Part shown: positions 25,847 to 34,390 of the stretch, in pieces | Layout of the letters: each line of letters starts with the position of its first letter | How positions within the stretch are numbered: the stretch's first letter is position 1 | NCBI RefSeq assembly: GCF_025399835.1 | Contig: NZ_JAODVR010000001.1 | Location: 310,001 to 374,000 of the forward strand | DNA from: Haloarchaeobius sp. HME9146 | Lineage (GTDB): Archaea > Halobacteriota > Halobacteria > Halobacteriales > Natrialbaceae | Reading direction: 5' to 3' | Length of the DNA stretch: 64,000 nucleotides | Program-made: the position numbers and the translations under genes | Notes under the pieces: model-generated | What the model was told of the DNA's origin: nothing | The model's input: only the letters and a program-made list of their open reading frames with translations | The model's database searches: none

Positions 25847-26361
25847 TGGAGCTCGACTTCGACGTGGTCGACCTGCCCGAGGCGGACCACGTGGCCGAGG
25901 GCGACGAAGCGCCCGATTTCACCCGCCCGCTGGTGAACGAGGAGTACTGGGCGGACGCCTCCCTCTCGGACCTCACCGAGGAGGGCCCGGTCCTGCTCGT
26001 CTTCTACACGATGGACGGCGCGTTCCCCGCGACGTACATCTGGAACGAGATCCGCGACCGCGAGTGGGGCGAGCGCTTCGACGCGCAGGTCGTCGGCGTC
26101 TCCATCTCGGACCCGTACGCGCACAAGCAACTCATCGAGGAGCGCGGCATGGACTACGACCTGTTCTCCGACCCGGGCAACGGCGTCGGGAAAGCGTACG
26201 GTATCGAGAACCCGCTCGACGGGATGGCCGGCATCTCCGAGCCCCGACCCGCGGTCTTCCTCGTCGACGCTGACCGGACCGTCGAGTACGCCTGGGTCGC
26301 CCAGCAGTGGCCCGACTTCCCCGACTACGACGCGGTCGAGGCGGCGCTCGAAGGCTACTGA
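25846..26361 (+). CDS. Peroxiredoxin-fold protein lacking all cysteines
   Basis: The 171-residue protein has the AhpC/TSA-redoxin layout: GDEAPDFTRPLV, the strand PVLLVFY, VVGVSISDPYAHKQLIEERGMDYDLFSDP and PAVFLVDADRTVEYAWV. Where peroxiredoxins carry the peroxidatic cysteine (PxxxTxxC) this protein reads FYTMDGAFPATYIWNEI. There is no cysteine anywhere in the sequence, so standard peroxidase chemistry is not possible. It is coupled to a glutaredoxin-like gene by a one-base overlap. The role is unknown; a binding or chaperone role is inference. Confidence 0.75.
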   Translation: MELDFDVVDLPEADHVAEGDEAPDFTRPLVNEEYWADASLSDLTEEGPVLLVFYTMDGAFPATYIWNEIRDREWGERFDAQVVGVSISDPYAHKQLIEERGMDYDLFSDPGNGVGKAYGIENPLDGMAGISEPRPAVFLVDADRTVEYAWVAQQWPDFPDYDAVEAALEGY

Positions 26362-26422
26362 CTGGCTCCGGCCGCCGTCGTGCAACGTCACCGTTTTTTC
26401 GCCCTGCCGCGAACGCGTTCCC

Positions 26423-27016
26423 ATGACGGAGAACGACATCGACCGGGCCGGGCAGGCCATCCGCGACGGCGAGCTGGTGGTCTACCCGACCGAGACGGTG
26501 TACGGCCTCGGCGCGGACGCGCTCGACGCCGACGCTGTAGAACGCGTGTTCGAGGCGAAGGGACGCAGCCGCGACAAGCCGGTCTCGCTTGGCGTCCCGA
26601 GCGTCGACGCGGCGCTGGAGCACGTCCACGCGAGCGACCGAGAGGAACGGTTCATGCGCGAGTTCCTGCCGGGGCCGGTGACGGTACTGTGCGAACGTCG
26701 TGGGCACGTCCCCGACGTGTTGACCGCCGGGCGCGACCGAGTGGGCATCCGGGTTCCCGACCACGAGCTGGCGCTGGCGCTCTACCGCGCCGCCGAGACC
26801 CCGGTGACGGCGACCAGCGCGAACGTGAGTGGCACGCCCAGCGTCACCGACCCGGCCGACCTCGACGCCGTGTTCCTCGAACAGGTCGCGGTCACCCTCG
26901 ACGGCGGCGTGACCGCAGGCACCGAGAGCACCGTCGTGAACGTCTCGACGGGCGAGATTCACCGTCCCGGCGCACTCGGCCAGCGCATCGAGACCTGGCT
27001 GGCCGAGGACGCCTGA
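26423..27016 (+). CDS. L-threonylcarbamoyladenylate synthase (YrdC/Sua5 domain)
   Basis: This enzyme uses threonine, bicarbonate and ATP to make threonylcarbamoyl-AMP, the first step in t6A37 modification of ANN-decoding tRNAs. The 197-residue product is a single YrdC domain with the expected VVYPTETVYGLGADA start, KGRSRDKPVSL, FLPGPVTVL, RVGIRVPDH and TATSANVSGTPS motifs and the terminal EIHRPGALG. The extra Sua5 C-terminal domain is absent. ATG 26423 is the first start. Confidence 0.9.
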   Translation: MTENDIDRAGQAIRDGELVVYPTETVYGLGADALDADAVERVFEAKGRSRDKPVSLGVPSVDAALEHVHASDREERFMREFLPGPVTVLCERRGHVPDVLTAGRDRVGIRVPDHELALALYRAAETPVTATSANVSGTPSVTDPADLDAVFLEQVAVTLDGGVTAGTESTVVNVSTGEIHRPGALGQRIETWLAEDA

Positions 27017-27070
27017 CCCCGTCGGCCGCATCAAGCAACGCCCAAGGCAACCGGGTTCCTGGGTCCTCGT

Positions 27071-27535
27071 ATGGACGACATCGACGGTCCACGAATCGAG
27101 CACCACGACAGCTTCACCGTCGTCGGCCTCTCGACGCGTGCGACCTCGGAGACCGACCTCGGTGCGCACTGGGTCGACTTCGACGCCCGACACGACACGT
27201 ACACCGATCTCACAGACACACAGGAAGCCTTCGGCGTCCTGTTCGACTTCGACGTCGACACCGACTCCTTCACCTACATCGCTGGCGTCGAACCGTCGGC
27301 CAGCGCGACCGTCCCTGGAGACGTCGAACGGGTCGACGTGCCCGGTGGGACGTTCGCAGTGTTCACCACCCGAATCGACGAGGTCGGTGACGTGATGGAC
27401 TACATCTACGACGAGTGGTTCCCCACCAGCGAGTTCGAGCGCAGCGACCGCCCCGTGTTCGAGCACTACGGGCCGGAGTTCGACCCCGCCAACCCCGCGG
27501 CGACGCTCGACGTGTACGTGCCGGTCGAGGAGTAA
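27071..27535 (+). CDS. GyrI-like/AraC effector-binding-domain protein
   Basis: The 154-residue protein fits the effector-binding (GyrI-like) fold: FTVVGLSTRATSET, FGVLFDFDVDTDSFTYIAGVEPS, VERVDVPGGTFAVFTTR and the ending DRPVFEHYGPEFDPANPAATLDVYVPVE. There is no DNA-binding domain, so it is a stand-alone small-molecule binding protein. The ligand is unknown. It is convergent with the Cas4-like gene 46 bp away. Confidence 0.8.
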   Translation: MDDIDGPRIEHHDSFTVVGLSTRATSETDLGAHWVDFDARHDTYTDLTDTQEAFGVLFDFDVDTDSFTYIAGVEPSASATVPGDVERVDVPGGTFAVFTTRIDEVGDVMDYIYDEWFPTSEFERSDRPVFEHYGPEFDPANPAATLDVYVPVEE

Positions 27536-27581
27536 GCACCCGTCACGGTCCGGGCACCCCCGGCGACGTCGATGCGGTGCC

Positions 27582-28235
27582 TCACAGCCCCAGCAGCGAC
27601 CGCAGACTCCGCGTCTTCACGCCGCACTCGCTGGCGTACTCGCAGGACTCGCACTTCGGGCTGTCGCGGAGTCGCGGCGGCGGCCCGTCGATGGCCTCGA
27701 GGGTTCGCTTCGCTCGCTGGAACGCGGCCTTCCGACCGCCGGTCATGCGGACCGCTCTGACGACGCCCACTTTCGGGTACTCGACGAACGCCCTCGCGAC
27801 CGGTTCCTCTTTCTCCCACGCGAGTGCCTTCGCGGCCGCGACCGCCCATACCGCGTGTGGCTCCCAGACGCCGTTCTTCGGTGGCGTTCCGGGCGAGACG
27901 AGTGCGGGTTCGGGTGGTCCCGTGAGGACCTTCTGTGCGATGCCTCGAACCTCCTTCCCGGTCAGCAACGCGTCGCGCCCGGCCGGGTCACAGAGATCGT
28001 CGAACCGGTCGAGTCGGTCGCGGGTCCGGCGGAGGTTCTGGCGATACTCGGCGGGCGGCAGGTCGATACGAAGGCTCCGGAGTTCGTCGTCGGTGGCTTC
28101 CAGCAGCTCGGGGTACCGGAACGCGAGGGCCCGAACCTCGGCCACCTCGTCGGGTGGCTCTCTGTCGCCCTGTCTGGTGTAGTAGAGCTTGCGCGGGCAG
28201 TAGGTCGCGAGGCGGAGGTCGCTGAAGGCGAACAC
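27582..28235 (-). CDS. Stand-alone Cas4/Dna2-like (DUF83) Fe-S nuclease-family protein
   Basis: The 217-residue protein starts DLRLATYCPRKLYYTR and ends with CESCEYASECGVK, giving four cysteines (13, 195, 198, 204) in the Cas4 arrangement that holds a [4Fe-4S] cluster. The middle has AHAVWAVAAAKALAW-type helices and a FVEYPKVG strand resembling the PD-(D/E)xK nuclease core. Cas4 proteins are 5'-3' exonucleases in CRISPR adaptation, but no cas genes or arrays are in the window, so a house-keeping repair role is possible. The start is GTG 28235, with a TTTTAAATA box about 25 nt upstream. Confidence 0.7.
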   Translation of the reverse strand: MFAFSDLRLATYCPRKLYYTRQGDREPPDEVAEVRALAFRYPELLEATDDELRSLRIDLPPAEYRQNLRRTRDRLDRFDDLCDPAGRDALLTGKEVRGIAQKVLTGPPEPALVSPGTPPKNGVWEPHAVWAVAAAKALAWEKEEPVARAFVEYPKVGVVRAVRMTGGRKAAFQRAKRTLEAIDGPPPRLRDSPKCESCEYASECGVKTRSLRSLLGL

Positions 28236-28260
28236 GCCACCTCTGGCCGCGGCTTCGTAT

Positions 28261-28863
28261 TTAAAACGAGACGTTGGACTCGGGTTCCGCGTCCTCCGTG
28301 GCGTCCTTCAACCCCGTCTCCCTCACCTGTTCGGTGAGGTGGCCGCTGATGTCCGCGTCACTGAGGATGGAAGCGAACTCGTCGCGGTACCGGTCGTTGG
28401 CGGCCCGGGACTGGTCTCTGGCCGCGACGGCGTCGCGGTACCGCCGGAGGGTCGATTCGCTCACGCCGACGTCCTCGGCTACCTCGGCCAGCGGTTCCCC
28501 GCTTTCGAGGCGCTCGCGGAGCGTCGTCAGGTCGAAGGACGCGTCGAGGTCTCCCTCTCGGAGGAGGTGGAGGTCCATCCGCGCCCGGAACGCGGTGTGC
28601 CTGGACACGTCGAGTTCGTCGGCGAGTTCGGTGTCGTTCGCGCCCTCGTGGAACCGGCGGACGAGCGTGCACAGCTCGCCGTCGTCGAGGTCGGTCCGGA
28701 ACTCGTAGCGCTCGCGCAGCTGCCCGACGACCGCTTCGAGCCGTTCCGACACGTCGCCGCGGTCGGCGAGCGACCCTCGCGAGGCCTCCTGTGTCTCGGT
28801 GACCGTCTCCCCGTCGGCCACGTCCATGAAGATGTCTCGGAGTTCCTCGGTCTTCTCGTCCAT
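28261..28863 (-). CDS. Helix-turn-helix protein resembling conditioned-medium-induced protein 4
   Basis: The 200-residue acidic protein contains two predicted HTH segments (NDTELADELDVSRHTAFRARMDLHLLRE and PLAEVAEDVGVSESTLRRYRDAVAAR) and no membrane segment. The start MDEKTEELRDIFMDVADGETVTETQE resembles haloarchaeal proteins annotated as conditioned-medium-induced protein 4; I recall this by pattern only. A DNA-binding regulatory role is the inference. A TATA box (CTTTTATACT on the reverse strand) lies about 30 nt upstream of ATG 28863. Confidence 0.65.
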   Translation of the reverse strand: MDEKTEELRDIFMDVADGETVTETQEASRGSLADRGDVSERLEAVVGQLRERYEFRTDLDDGELCTLVRRFHEGANDTELADELDVSRHTAFRARMDLHLLREGDLDASFDLTTLRERLESGEPLAEVAEDVGVSESTLRRYRDAVAARDQSRAANDRYRDEFASILSDADISGHLTEQVRETGLKDATEDAEPESNVSF

Positions 28864-29114
28864 CGTGGAGCAGAAAGTAGGCGAGTTTCAGTATAAAAGA
28901 CTGCGGTGACGGGCCGCGGCACGCGCCCGAACCGACACGCTCGTCTCAAAAAGCCGACTCGAACCGGCCGACCCCCGCCCCGGCAAGCGATTCCAACTGG
29001 TGGGCCGCCCGACGGATAAATTCGAAACTCGTTCGCGATTCCCGCAAGACGGGAGCGGGTTGGTTCGAACGGTCGGTGACAAGATTTAAGCCCCGTACGA
29101 CCGGGTGATAGACT

Positions 29115-31265
29115 ATGACAGTTCCGCTCGCATCGGGCCAGACGCGGGAGACGTTCTGGCAGATCAGCCACGTCGAGGAGGTCGTCTTCTACTTCTTCGC
29201 GTTCGCGGCTGTGCTGGCGTTCGGCTGGGGTGTCTACCAGCGTTTCGCCCGGTATACGAAGGGTTCCGAGGACTGGTTCGACCGCACGGACCAGCTCGGC
29301 AAGCGCATCGCCGAGGCGGCGAAGATCGTCGCCACGAACGAGAAGCAGTTCAACCGCGACCTGTACGGCGGGTTGATGCACACGTTCATCATGTGGGGCT
29401 TTCTCACCCTGCTCATCGGGACGACCATCATCGGCATCGACATCGACCTCTGGCAGAAGGCGCTCGGCAACGAGCCGTTCCTCTCCGGCGCGTTCTACCT
29501 CTCGTACTCGCTGGTGATGGACGCCATGGGCCTGCTGTTCGTCGTGGGCATCGGCATGGCCATCTACCGCCGCTACTGGGTCCGGAACGAGCGCCTGTGG
29601 GGCAAGCACACCTCGGCGGAGGACGACCTGTTCATCTGGACGCTGTTCCTGCTCGGCGTGGGCGGCTACATGGTCGAGGGGCTGCGCATCCTCGGCCGCG
29701 GCGGCGGCAGTGAGTCCTTCCCGAGCTTCGAAATCGTGAGCTTCGTCGGCTGGTTCACCGCCCGAGTGTTCCAGGCAATCGGCATCTCGCCCGACCTCGC
29801 CGCGGACATCTACCCCGCGATGTGGTGGAGCCACGCGCTGCTCGCGTTCGGCTTCATCGCGCTCATCCCGTACGCGAAGCCGTTCCACATGATATCGAGC
29901 TTCGCGAACGTGGTCGCCCGCGACGAGAAGGCCGGCAAGCGCCTGCCCTCCGTTCCCGCTGCCCTGGACGCCGAGACCGGTGCCGACAGCATCGACCACT
30001 TCTCCTGGAAGGAGATCCTCGACCAGGACGCCTGTACGAAGTGTGGTCGCTGTTCCTCGGTCTGCCCGGCGAAGGCCTCCGGTCGGAACCTCGACCCCCG
30101 CGACGTGATTCTCGACCTGAAGCAGTACCGTGAGAATCTCGATTCGGGCGGCGAAGAGAAGACCATCGTCGCCGACGGCGGGTCCTCGGTCATCCAGGCC
30201 GAGACGATGGAGTCCTGCATGTCCTGTATGGCCTGCATGGACGCCTGCCCGGTCGAAATCGAGCACCTGAAGAGCTTCACCCGGATGAACCGCCAGCTCA
30301 CCGACATGGGCGAGATCCAGGGCCCGCTCCAGGACGTGTTCCAGAACGTCATGCAGAAGGGCAACACCTTCGGCGACCCCAACCGCAAGCGCGGTGACTG
30401 GACCGAGAAGGTCGACGTGGACGTGCCCGACGCCCGCGAGGAGGAGGTCGAGTACCTCTGGTACGTCGGTGACTACCCGAGCTTCGACGAGCGCAACAAG
30501 AAGGTCGCGCGGTCGCTCGCGACCATCCTCGACGCCGCCGACGTGAGCTTCGGTATCCTGTTCGACGACGAGAAGTACGACGGCAACGACATCCGCCGCG
30601 TCGGCGAGGAGTTCCTCTACATCGAACTCGCCGGCCACCACGTCGAGTCCTTCGAGGACTGCGACTTCGAGAAGATCATCTGTACCGACCCGCACTCGTA
30701 CAACACGTTCAAGAACGAGTACCCGGAGGTCGACTTCGAGGAGTTCGCCGACGACCCGATGATGCCCTTCGAGATCGAGGGCTTCTGGAACGAGGACGGC
30801 GACATCGACGTGCTCCACTGGACCCAGGCCGTCGAGGAACTCGTGCCCCAGCTCGGCCTTTCAGGTACGGAACTCGACTACACCGTCACCTACCACGACC
30901 CGTGCCACCTCGGCCGCTACAACGACGAGTACGAGGCCCCGCGCGAACTCGTGAAGGCGACGGGCTGTGACCTCCACGAGATGCCGCGCAACCGCGCCAA
31001 CTCCTTCTGCTGTGGCGGCGGTGGCGGTGGCCTCTGGATGGAACTCGAGGAGGAGACCAAGCCCAGCGAGGAGCGCCTGCGTGAGGCGCTCGAAGACACC
31101 GAGGCCGGTGCTGGAATCGAGAAGTTCGTCGTCGCCTGCCCGATGTGCATGACGATGTACGAGGACGGCCGCAAGACCGGCGGTTTCGAGGAGGACATCG
31201 AAATCGTCGACGTGGCCGAGCTGGTGGTCGAAGCTATCGGCGAGAAGGAGACGGCCGGGTTGTAG
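29115..31265 (+). CDS. Membrane-bound HdrD-like Fe-S oxidoreductase
   Basis: The 716-residue protein joins an N-terminal membrane domain of about five segments (residues ~20-265, like the cytochrome-b subunits HdrE/NarI) to two [4Fe-4S] motifs (Cys307-310-313-317 and Cys368-371-374-378). Two cysteine-rich CCG-type regions follow (DPCHLGRY, SFCCGGGGGGLWME, VVACPMCMTMYED). This is the architecture of heterodisulfide-reductase-related oxidoreductases; haloarchaea lack methanogenesis, so it probably passes electrons between soluble donors, such as electron-transfer flavoprotein, and the quinone pool. A TATA-like GATTTAAG lies about 27 nt before the ATG. Confidence 0.88.
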   Translation: MTVPLASGQTRETFWQISHVEEVVFYFFAFAAVLAFGWGVYQRFARYTKGSEDWFDRTDQLGKRIAEAAKIVATNEKQFNRDLYGGLMHTFIMWGFLTLLIGTTIIGIDIDLWQKALGNEPFLSGAFYLSYSLVMDAMGLLFVVGIGMAIYRRYWVRNERLWGKHTSAEDDLFIWTLFLLGVGGYMVEGLRILGRGGGSESFPSFEIVSFVGWFTARVFQAIGISPDLAADIYPAMWWSHALLAFGFIALIPYAKPFHMISSFANVVARDEKAGKRLPSVPAALDAETGADSIDHFSWKEILDQDACTKCGRCSSVCPAKASGRNLDPRDVILDLKQYRENLDSGGEEKTIVADGGSSVIQAETMESCMSCMACMDACPVEIEHLKSFTRMNRQLTDMGEIQGPLQDVFQNVMQKGNTFGDPNRKRGDWTEKVDVDVPDAREEEVEYLWYVGDYPSFDERNKKVARSLATILDAADVSFGILFDDEKYDGNDIRRVGEEFLYIELAGHHVESFEDCDFEKIICTDPHSYNTFKNEYPEVDFEEFADDPMMPFEIEGFWNEDGDIDVLHWTQAVEELVPQLGLSGTELDYTVTYHDPCHLGRYNDEYEAPRELVKATGCDLHEMPRNRANSFCCGGGGGGLWMELEEETKPSEERLREALEDTEAGAGIEKFVVACPMCMTMYEDGRKTGGFEEDIEIVDVAELVVEAIGEKETAGL

Positions 31266-31300
31266 GCGGGCTGTTTTCGGTTTTTTCTGTGCTGGTCGTG

Positions 31301-31579
31301 CTACGCCGACCGATAGCGGAGGTAGTACGCGGCACCGGCGATGGCTGGCAGCAGCACCGCCCCGACGTAGAAACCGGCTGGCGCGCCGTCGGTCGTGGTC
31401 GCGTGCTTGTGGATGAAGAACGCCAGTAACCCGCCGTGGACGACGTTCACCACGGCGATGTCGAGGAGAAGGTTCGAGCCGAAGACGACCGCACCAGTGG
31501 TCGCGAAGGAGTAGACGACGAGGGTGAGCACGATACCGCGAAGCGAGTTCGTCGCGATGTCCGCGTTCTCGGCCTGCAT
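31301..31579 (-). CDS. Small membrane protein (92 residues)
   Basis: Three hydrophobic segments can be seen (LRGIVLTLVVYSFATTGAVVF, LLLDIAVVNVVHGGLLAFFIH, GFYVGAVLLPAIAGAAYYL) after an acidic start MQAENADIATN. ATG 31579 was preferred to an in-frame start 93 nt upstream because AT-rich promoter sequence (ATTTATCG...ATAATAG on the reverse strand) immediately precedes it. The function is unknown. It ends 35 bp from the end of the convergent Fe-S oxidoreductase gene. Confidence 0.6.
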   Translation of the reverse strand: MQAENADIATNSLRGIVLTLVVYSFATTGAVVFGSNLLLDIAVVNVVHGGLLAFFIHKHATTTDGAPAGFYVGAVLLPAIAGAAYYLRYRSA

Positions 31580-31724
31580 GGCGCTATTATGTCTACGATA
31601 AATCGTCGAGTGATAAATCGGCTGGTACGAACCGCAGCCGGCGTTCACCGTCGCTGCGGATGCAGGCACCACATCGAAAAACGAACGAACCGAACCACCG
31701 ACACCGGCGAGCCAGGAAACGAAC

Positions 31725-31928
31725 TCACCGGAACCGGTCTTTCAGGTACAACACGGTCGCGACGGCGGTTCCCACACCAAGAACCGTCGCGACCGGGAGT
31801 CCCAGCAACATCGTGGTGCGCGTCCCACTGGCGACCACGACGAGAAGCCCGAAGACGAAGACACCAGCCAGCAGCCCGACCGTCAGTATCGAGACGGGTC
31901 GAACGCTGGCTCGCGTCCGCGTGGCCAT
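31725..31928 (-). CDS. Small membrane protein (67 residues)
   Basis: The product has two hydrophobic segments (VSILTVGLLAGVFVFGLLVVVASG and TTMLLGLPVATVLGVGTAVATVLYL) flanked by arginines (MATRTRASVRP and KDRFR). It starts one base after the stop of the gene upstream on the same strand, so the pair is an operon. No family is recognised. Confidence 0.6.
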   Translation of the reverse strand: MATRTRASVRPVSILTVGLLAGVFVFGLLVVVASGTRTTMLLGLPVATVLGVGTAVATVLYLKDRFR

Positions 31929-31929
31929 C

Positions 31930-32205
31930 TCAGGCCGTGAGTTCTTCCGCTTCGTCTTCCAGTTCGATTTCGGCGGACTCGTCGTCGCTGCCGGCGAACT
32001 TGCGGGCTGCCGCGGCGGCCACCGAGAGGCCCACGACGAGCGCGAGGAACTTCACCGCGCGTCCTGCACCCGAGGAGCCGGTCATCTCGGCCGATTCCAT
32101 CTCGGCTTCGCGCTCGACTTCCACCGGAATCTCGACGCCCTCGCCGCCGCCGATCTTCGCGCCATCCATCCGGATCTCGAACAATGTGAGCTTCTCGAAT
32201 ACCAT
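31930..32205 (-). CDS. Single-pass membrane protein with acidic tails
   Basis: The 91-residue product begins MVFEKLTLFEIRMDGAKIGGG, has an acidic stretch, one hydrophobic segment (AGRAVKFLALVVGLSVAAAAARKF) and a very acidic C-terminus (DDESAEIELEDEAEELTA). ATG 32205 is favoured because a TATA box (ACTATATACTTTAT on the reverse strand) lies about 25 nt upstream. It heads a two-gene operon with the 67-residue membrane protein. The function is unknown. Confidence 0.65.
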   Translation of the reverse strand: MVFEKLTLFEIRMDGAKIGGGEGVEIPVEVEREAEMESAEMTGSSGAGRAVKFLALVVGLSVAAAAARKFAGSDDESAEIELEDEAEELTA

Positions 32206-32352
32206 ACACCTCAATACGCCGATAAAGTATATAGTCGTTGTGCGACACGTGCTATCTCTGGCGAGGAGAGTACGAGACGTAGGTTCTCGGCGATATATCA
32301 GTTCATCCCCTTCGCCCGAAAGGAGAACGACCCCTCAGCAGCGTGAACACAG

Positions 32353-32913
32353 TCAGGTATCCTGGTCGCGCCAGCTATCGAAGCCGTCCCACTCGTCTTC
32401 GAGCAGGCCGAAGTAGCGCATCCCGACGTGCTCGCCATCGAGGAACTCGGACTCGCGCAGGGTGCCCTCGTGGGTGAACCCGAGTTTCTCCCAGATACGG
32501 GCGGAGGCGTCGTTCGTCGTCAGCACGCGCGCGAGCACGCGGTGGAGCCGACGCTGGCCGAAGGCGTGGTCGACCACCAGGGCGGCGGCCTCGGTGCCGT
32601 AGCCGTTGCCGTGGTAGTCGGGGTGGAGCCAGATGCCGATCTCTGCGTTCCCGCGGCGGTCGTCGATGTCGAACAGGATGACCATCCCGGCGGGGTCGTC
32701 GTCCTCCACGCAGATGAGGAGGTTCACGCTCTCGTCGTCGGAGATGTGCTCCTCGAAGTGGCTCTCGGTCGTGGCCATGGGGGCGGGCCCGGCCATCGTC
32801 ATCCCCAGGCGAACCTGGCGGATGTTTATCGTCTCGTTGATGAACGCGAGGTCCTCTTCCTCGACGGTGCGAAGGGTCACGTCGTCCCCGTCGAGGTAGC
32901 GAGCACCCGGCAT
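32353..32913 (-). CDS. GNAT-family acetyltransferase, RimJ/RimL type (second of tandem pair)
   Basis: The 186-residue protein has the RimJ/L layout: DGDDVTLRTVEEEDLAFINE, AEIGIWLHPDYHGNGYGTEAAALVVDHAFGQRRLHRVLARVLTTNDASARIWEKLGFTHEGTLRE. The acetyl-CoA loop is GNGYGT. It follows its paralogue at 32914-33531 with no intervening base (stop codon directly followed by start), so the two are co-translated. Likely substrates are protein N-termini or small amines; the specificity is unknown. Confidence 0.85.
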   Translation of the reverse strand: MPGARYLDGDDVTLRTVEEEDLAFINETINIRQVRLGMTMAGPAPMATTESHFEEHISDDESVNLLICVEDDDPAGMVILFDIDDRRGNAEIGIWLHPDYHGNGYGTEAAALVVDHAFGQRRLHRVLARVLTTNDASARIWEKLGFTHEGTLRESEFLDGEHVGMRYFGLLEDEWDGFDSWRDQDT

Positions 32914-33531
32914 CTAGGCGTCCTCCTGTGCGCCCGCTGCGTCCCCAGCAGGCCACTCGTGTTCGAGGATGCTGTAGAGGTGGGTGTCGACGTGTTCACC
33001 GTCGACGAACTTCGCGTCGCGCATGACGCCCTCCTCGGTGAAGCCGAGCGACTCGAGCAGGGCGCGCGAGCCGTCGTTCCAGGTGAGGGTTCGGGCGCGC
33101 ACCCGGTGGATGCGAAGCTGGCCGAACGCGTGGTCGAGCACGAGCGAGACGGCTTCCGACATGTAGCCCTCGCCGTGGGCTGGGGGCGTCAGCCAGTAGG
33201 CGATCTCGAAGTCGCCCGCGGTCTCGTCGCGCGGCCAGCTGAACAGCGCGCCGACCGGCTCGACGGGCGTCTCGCCGTCCTCGGCCTCGACGTACTCCTC
33301 GTTGTACCCGGTCCGGTCACCCTCGACGCAGACGAGTAGCGAGAAACCGGGGCCGTCGTCGTCACCGTCCGGGATGTGTTCGCGCTGCTGTTCGAGGTTG
33401 TTCGGCCCGGTCATCGTCATCGGCCGACGGATTCGCGGGTCGTTGGTGTGGTCGCGGAGGAACGCGGCGTCGTCCGCCTCGACCGTTCGGAGTGTCACGG
33501 TCTCGCCGTGCAGGAACGGGGAACCAGGCAT
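32914..33531 (-). CDS. GNAT-family acetyltransferase, RimJ/RimL type (first of tandem pair)
   Basis: The 205-residue paralogue of the adjacent gene shares HGETVTLRTVEADDAAFLRD, EIAYWLTPPAHGEGYMSEAVSLVLDHAFGQLRIHRVRARTLTWNDGSRALLESLGFTEEG. The acetyl-CoA loop is GEGYMS. The pair presumably arose by tandem duplication and has diverged well beyond recent copies. ATG 33531 follows the family start; an in-frame Met 24 nt upstream is possible. An insertion of about 25 residues (DDDGPGFSLLVCVEG to GALFSW) is longer here. Confidence 0.83.
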   Translation of the reverse strand: MPGSPFLHGETVTLRTVEADDAAFLRDHTNDPRIRRPMTMTGPNNLEQQREHIPDGDDDGPGFSLLVCVEGDRTGYNEEYVEAEDGETPVEPVGALFSWPRDETAGDFEIAYWLTPPAHGEGYMSEAVSLVLDHAFGQLRIHRVRARTLTWNDGSRALLESLGFTEEGVMRDAKFVDGEHVDTHLYSILEHEWPAGDAAGAQEDA

Positions 33532-33601
33532 GGCTACGTGTGCGAAACCGACCACAAAAGACTTTCTGGGGCAGTGAGAGGCACTGCCACGGTGGCGCGG
33601 G

Positions 33602-34300
33602 CTACAGGAAGCCGAGTTCGAGCACGCCCATCGTCACCAGCGCGAGGACGATCTCGAACGAGAGCGTCCCGAGCGCCGAGAGCAGGATGAACTGGTGGTC
33701 GTCCATCTCGGAGAGGCCCGCCGGCACCGTGAGCATCCCGCGGGTGAACAGGAGCGTGTTGCTCACCGGCACCGCGAGCAGGCCCCACTTGCCGAACCAG
33801 TCCTCGAACCGCTCCAGTTGCGAGTCGCTGATGCGGAACCAGGGGCGTTCGAGCAGGCGCTCGCGGCCCCAGCGCTTGGCCAGCAGGAACAGCACGTACT
33901 GGCCGATGGTCGCGCCGGCGACCGCGGTCCCGATGATGAGCGCGTACACGGGCAGGGTGTTCGGCGCGATGTCGGTCTCGATGGCGAGGCCGATGGCGAC
34001 CGGGACGAGCGACTCGCTGGGCGCGAAGTACAGCAACATCGCCCCTTCGAGGATGAAGATGGCGAACAGGGCGGCGAGCCAGTAGCGTTCGAGCAACACC
34101 TCGAAGAAGGCGGCGTCGCGGTTCAGGAACAGCCAGACGCCAACGACCGCGAAGAAGCCGAAAAGCACGAACACGCCGTAGTCGAGTGCGAGACGACGGG
34201 TGGAGTCGCGGACGTCCTCGGAGAACACGGAGGCGACGCCGAGGGGGAGCAGTGCCGCGAGCACGACGAGGGGGAGGGGCAAGGTAGCGGCGACCGTCAT
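33602..34300 (-). CDS. DedA-family (VTT-domain) membrane protein
   Basis: The 232-residue product has about six hydrophobic segments with the DedA/VTT core: APSESLVPVAIGLAIE, GTAVAGATIGQYVLFLLAKRWGRERL and GLLAVPVSNTLLFTRGMLTVPAGLSEM. DedA proteins are proposed flippases for C55-P or phospholipids and affect membrane homeostasis. ATG 34300 starts before the first membrane segment; the longer open frame upstream is antisense to hemB. It is divergent from hemB with 90 bp between. Confidence 0.8.
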   Translation of the reverse strand: MTVAATLPLPLVVLAALLPLGVASVFSEDVRDSTRRLALDYGVFVLFGFFAVVGVWLFLNRDAAFFEVLLERYWLAALFAIFILEGAMLLYFAPSESLVPVAIGLAIETDIAPNTLPVYALIIGTAVAGATIGQYVLFLLAKRWGRERLLERPWFRISDSQLERFEDWFGKWGLLAVPVSNTLLFTRGMLTVPAGLSEMDDHQFILLSALGTLSFEIVLALVTMGVLELGFL

Positions 34301-34390
34301 CGTTCCACAGGTCCGGTTCGTCGGGCATAGGTGTTCTGTTCGGAGGTGACGAGCGACGGGACTTTGGGCCGACCCGTCGAAGCCCCCAGT

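Noticed and set aside
29047-29075. GGTTCGAAC near inverted-repeat sequence, resembling a tRNA T-arm
   Set aside because: No acceptor stem, D-arm or anticodon arm can be built around it. It is the upstream region of the Fe-S oxidoreductase gene.
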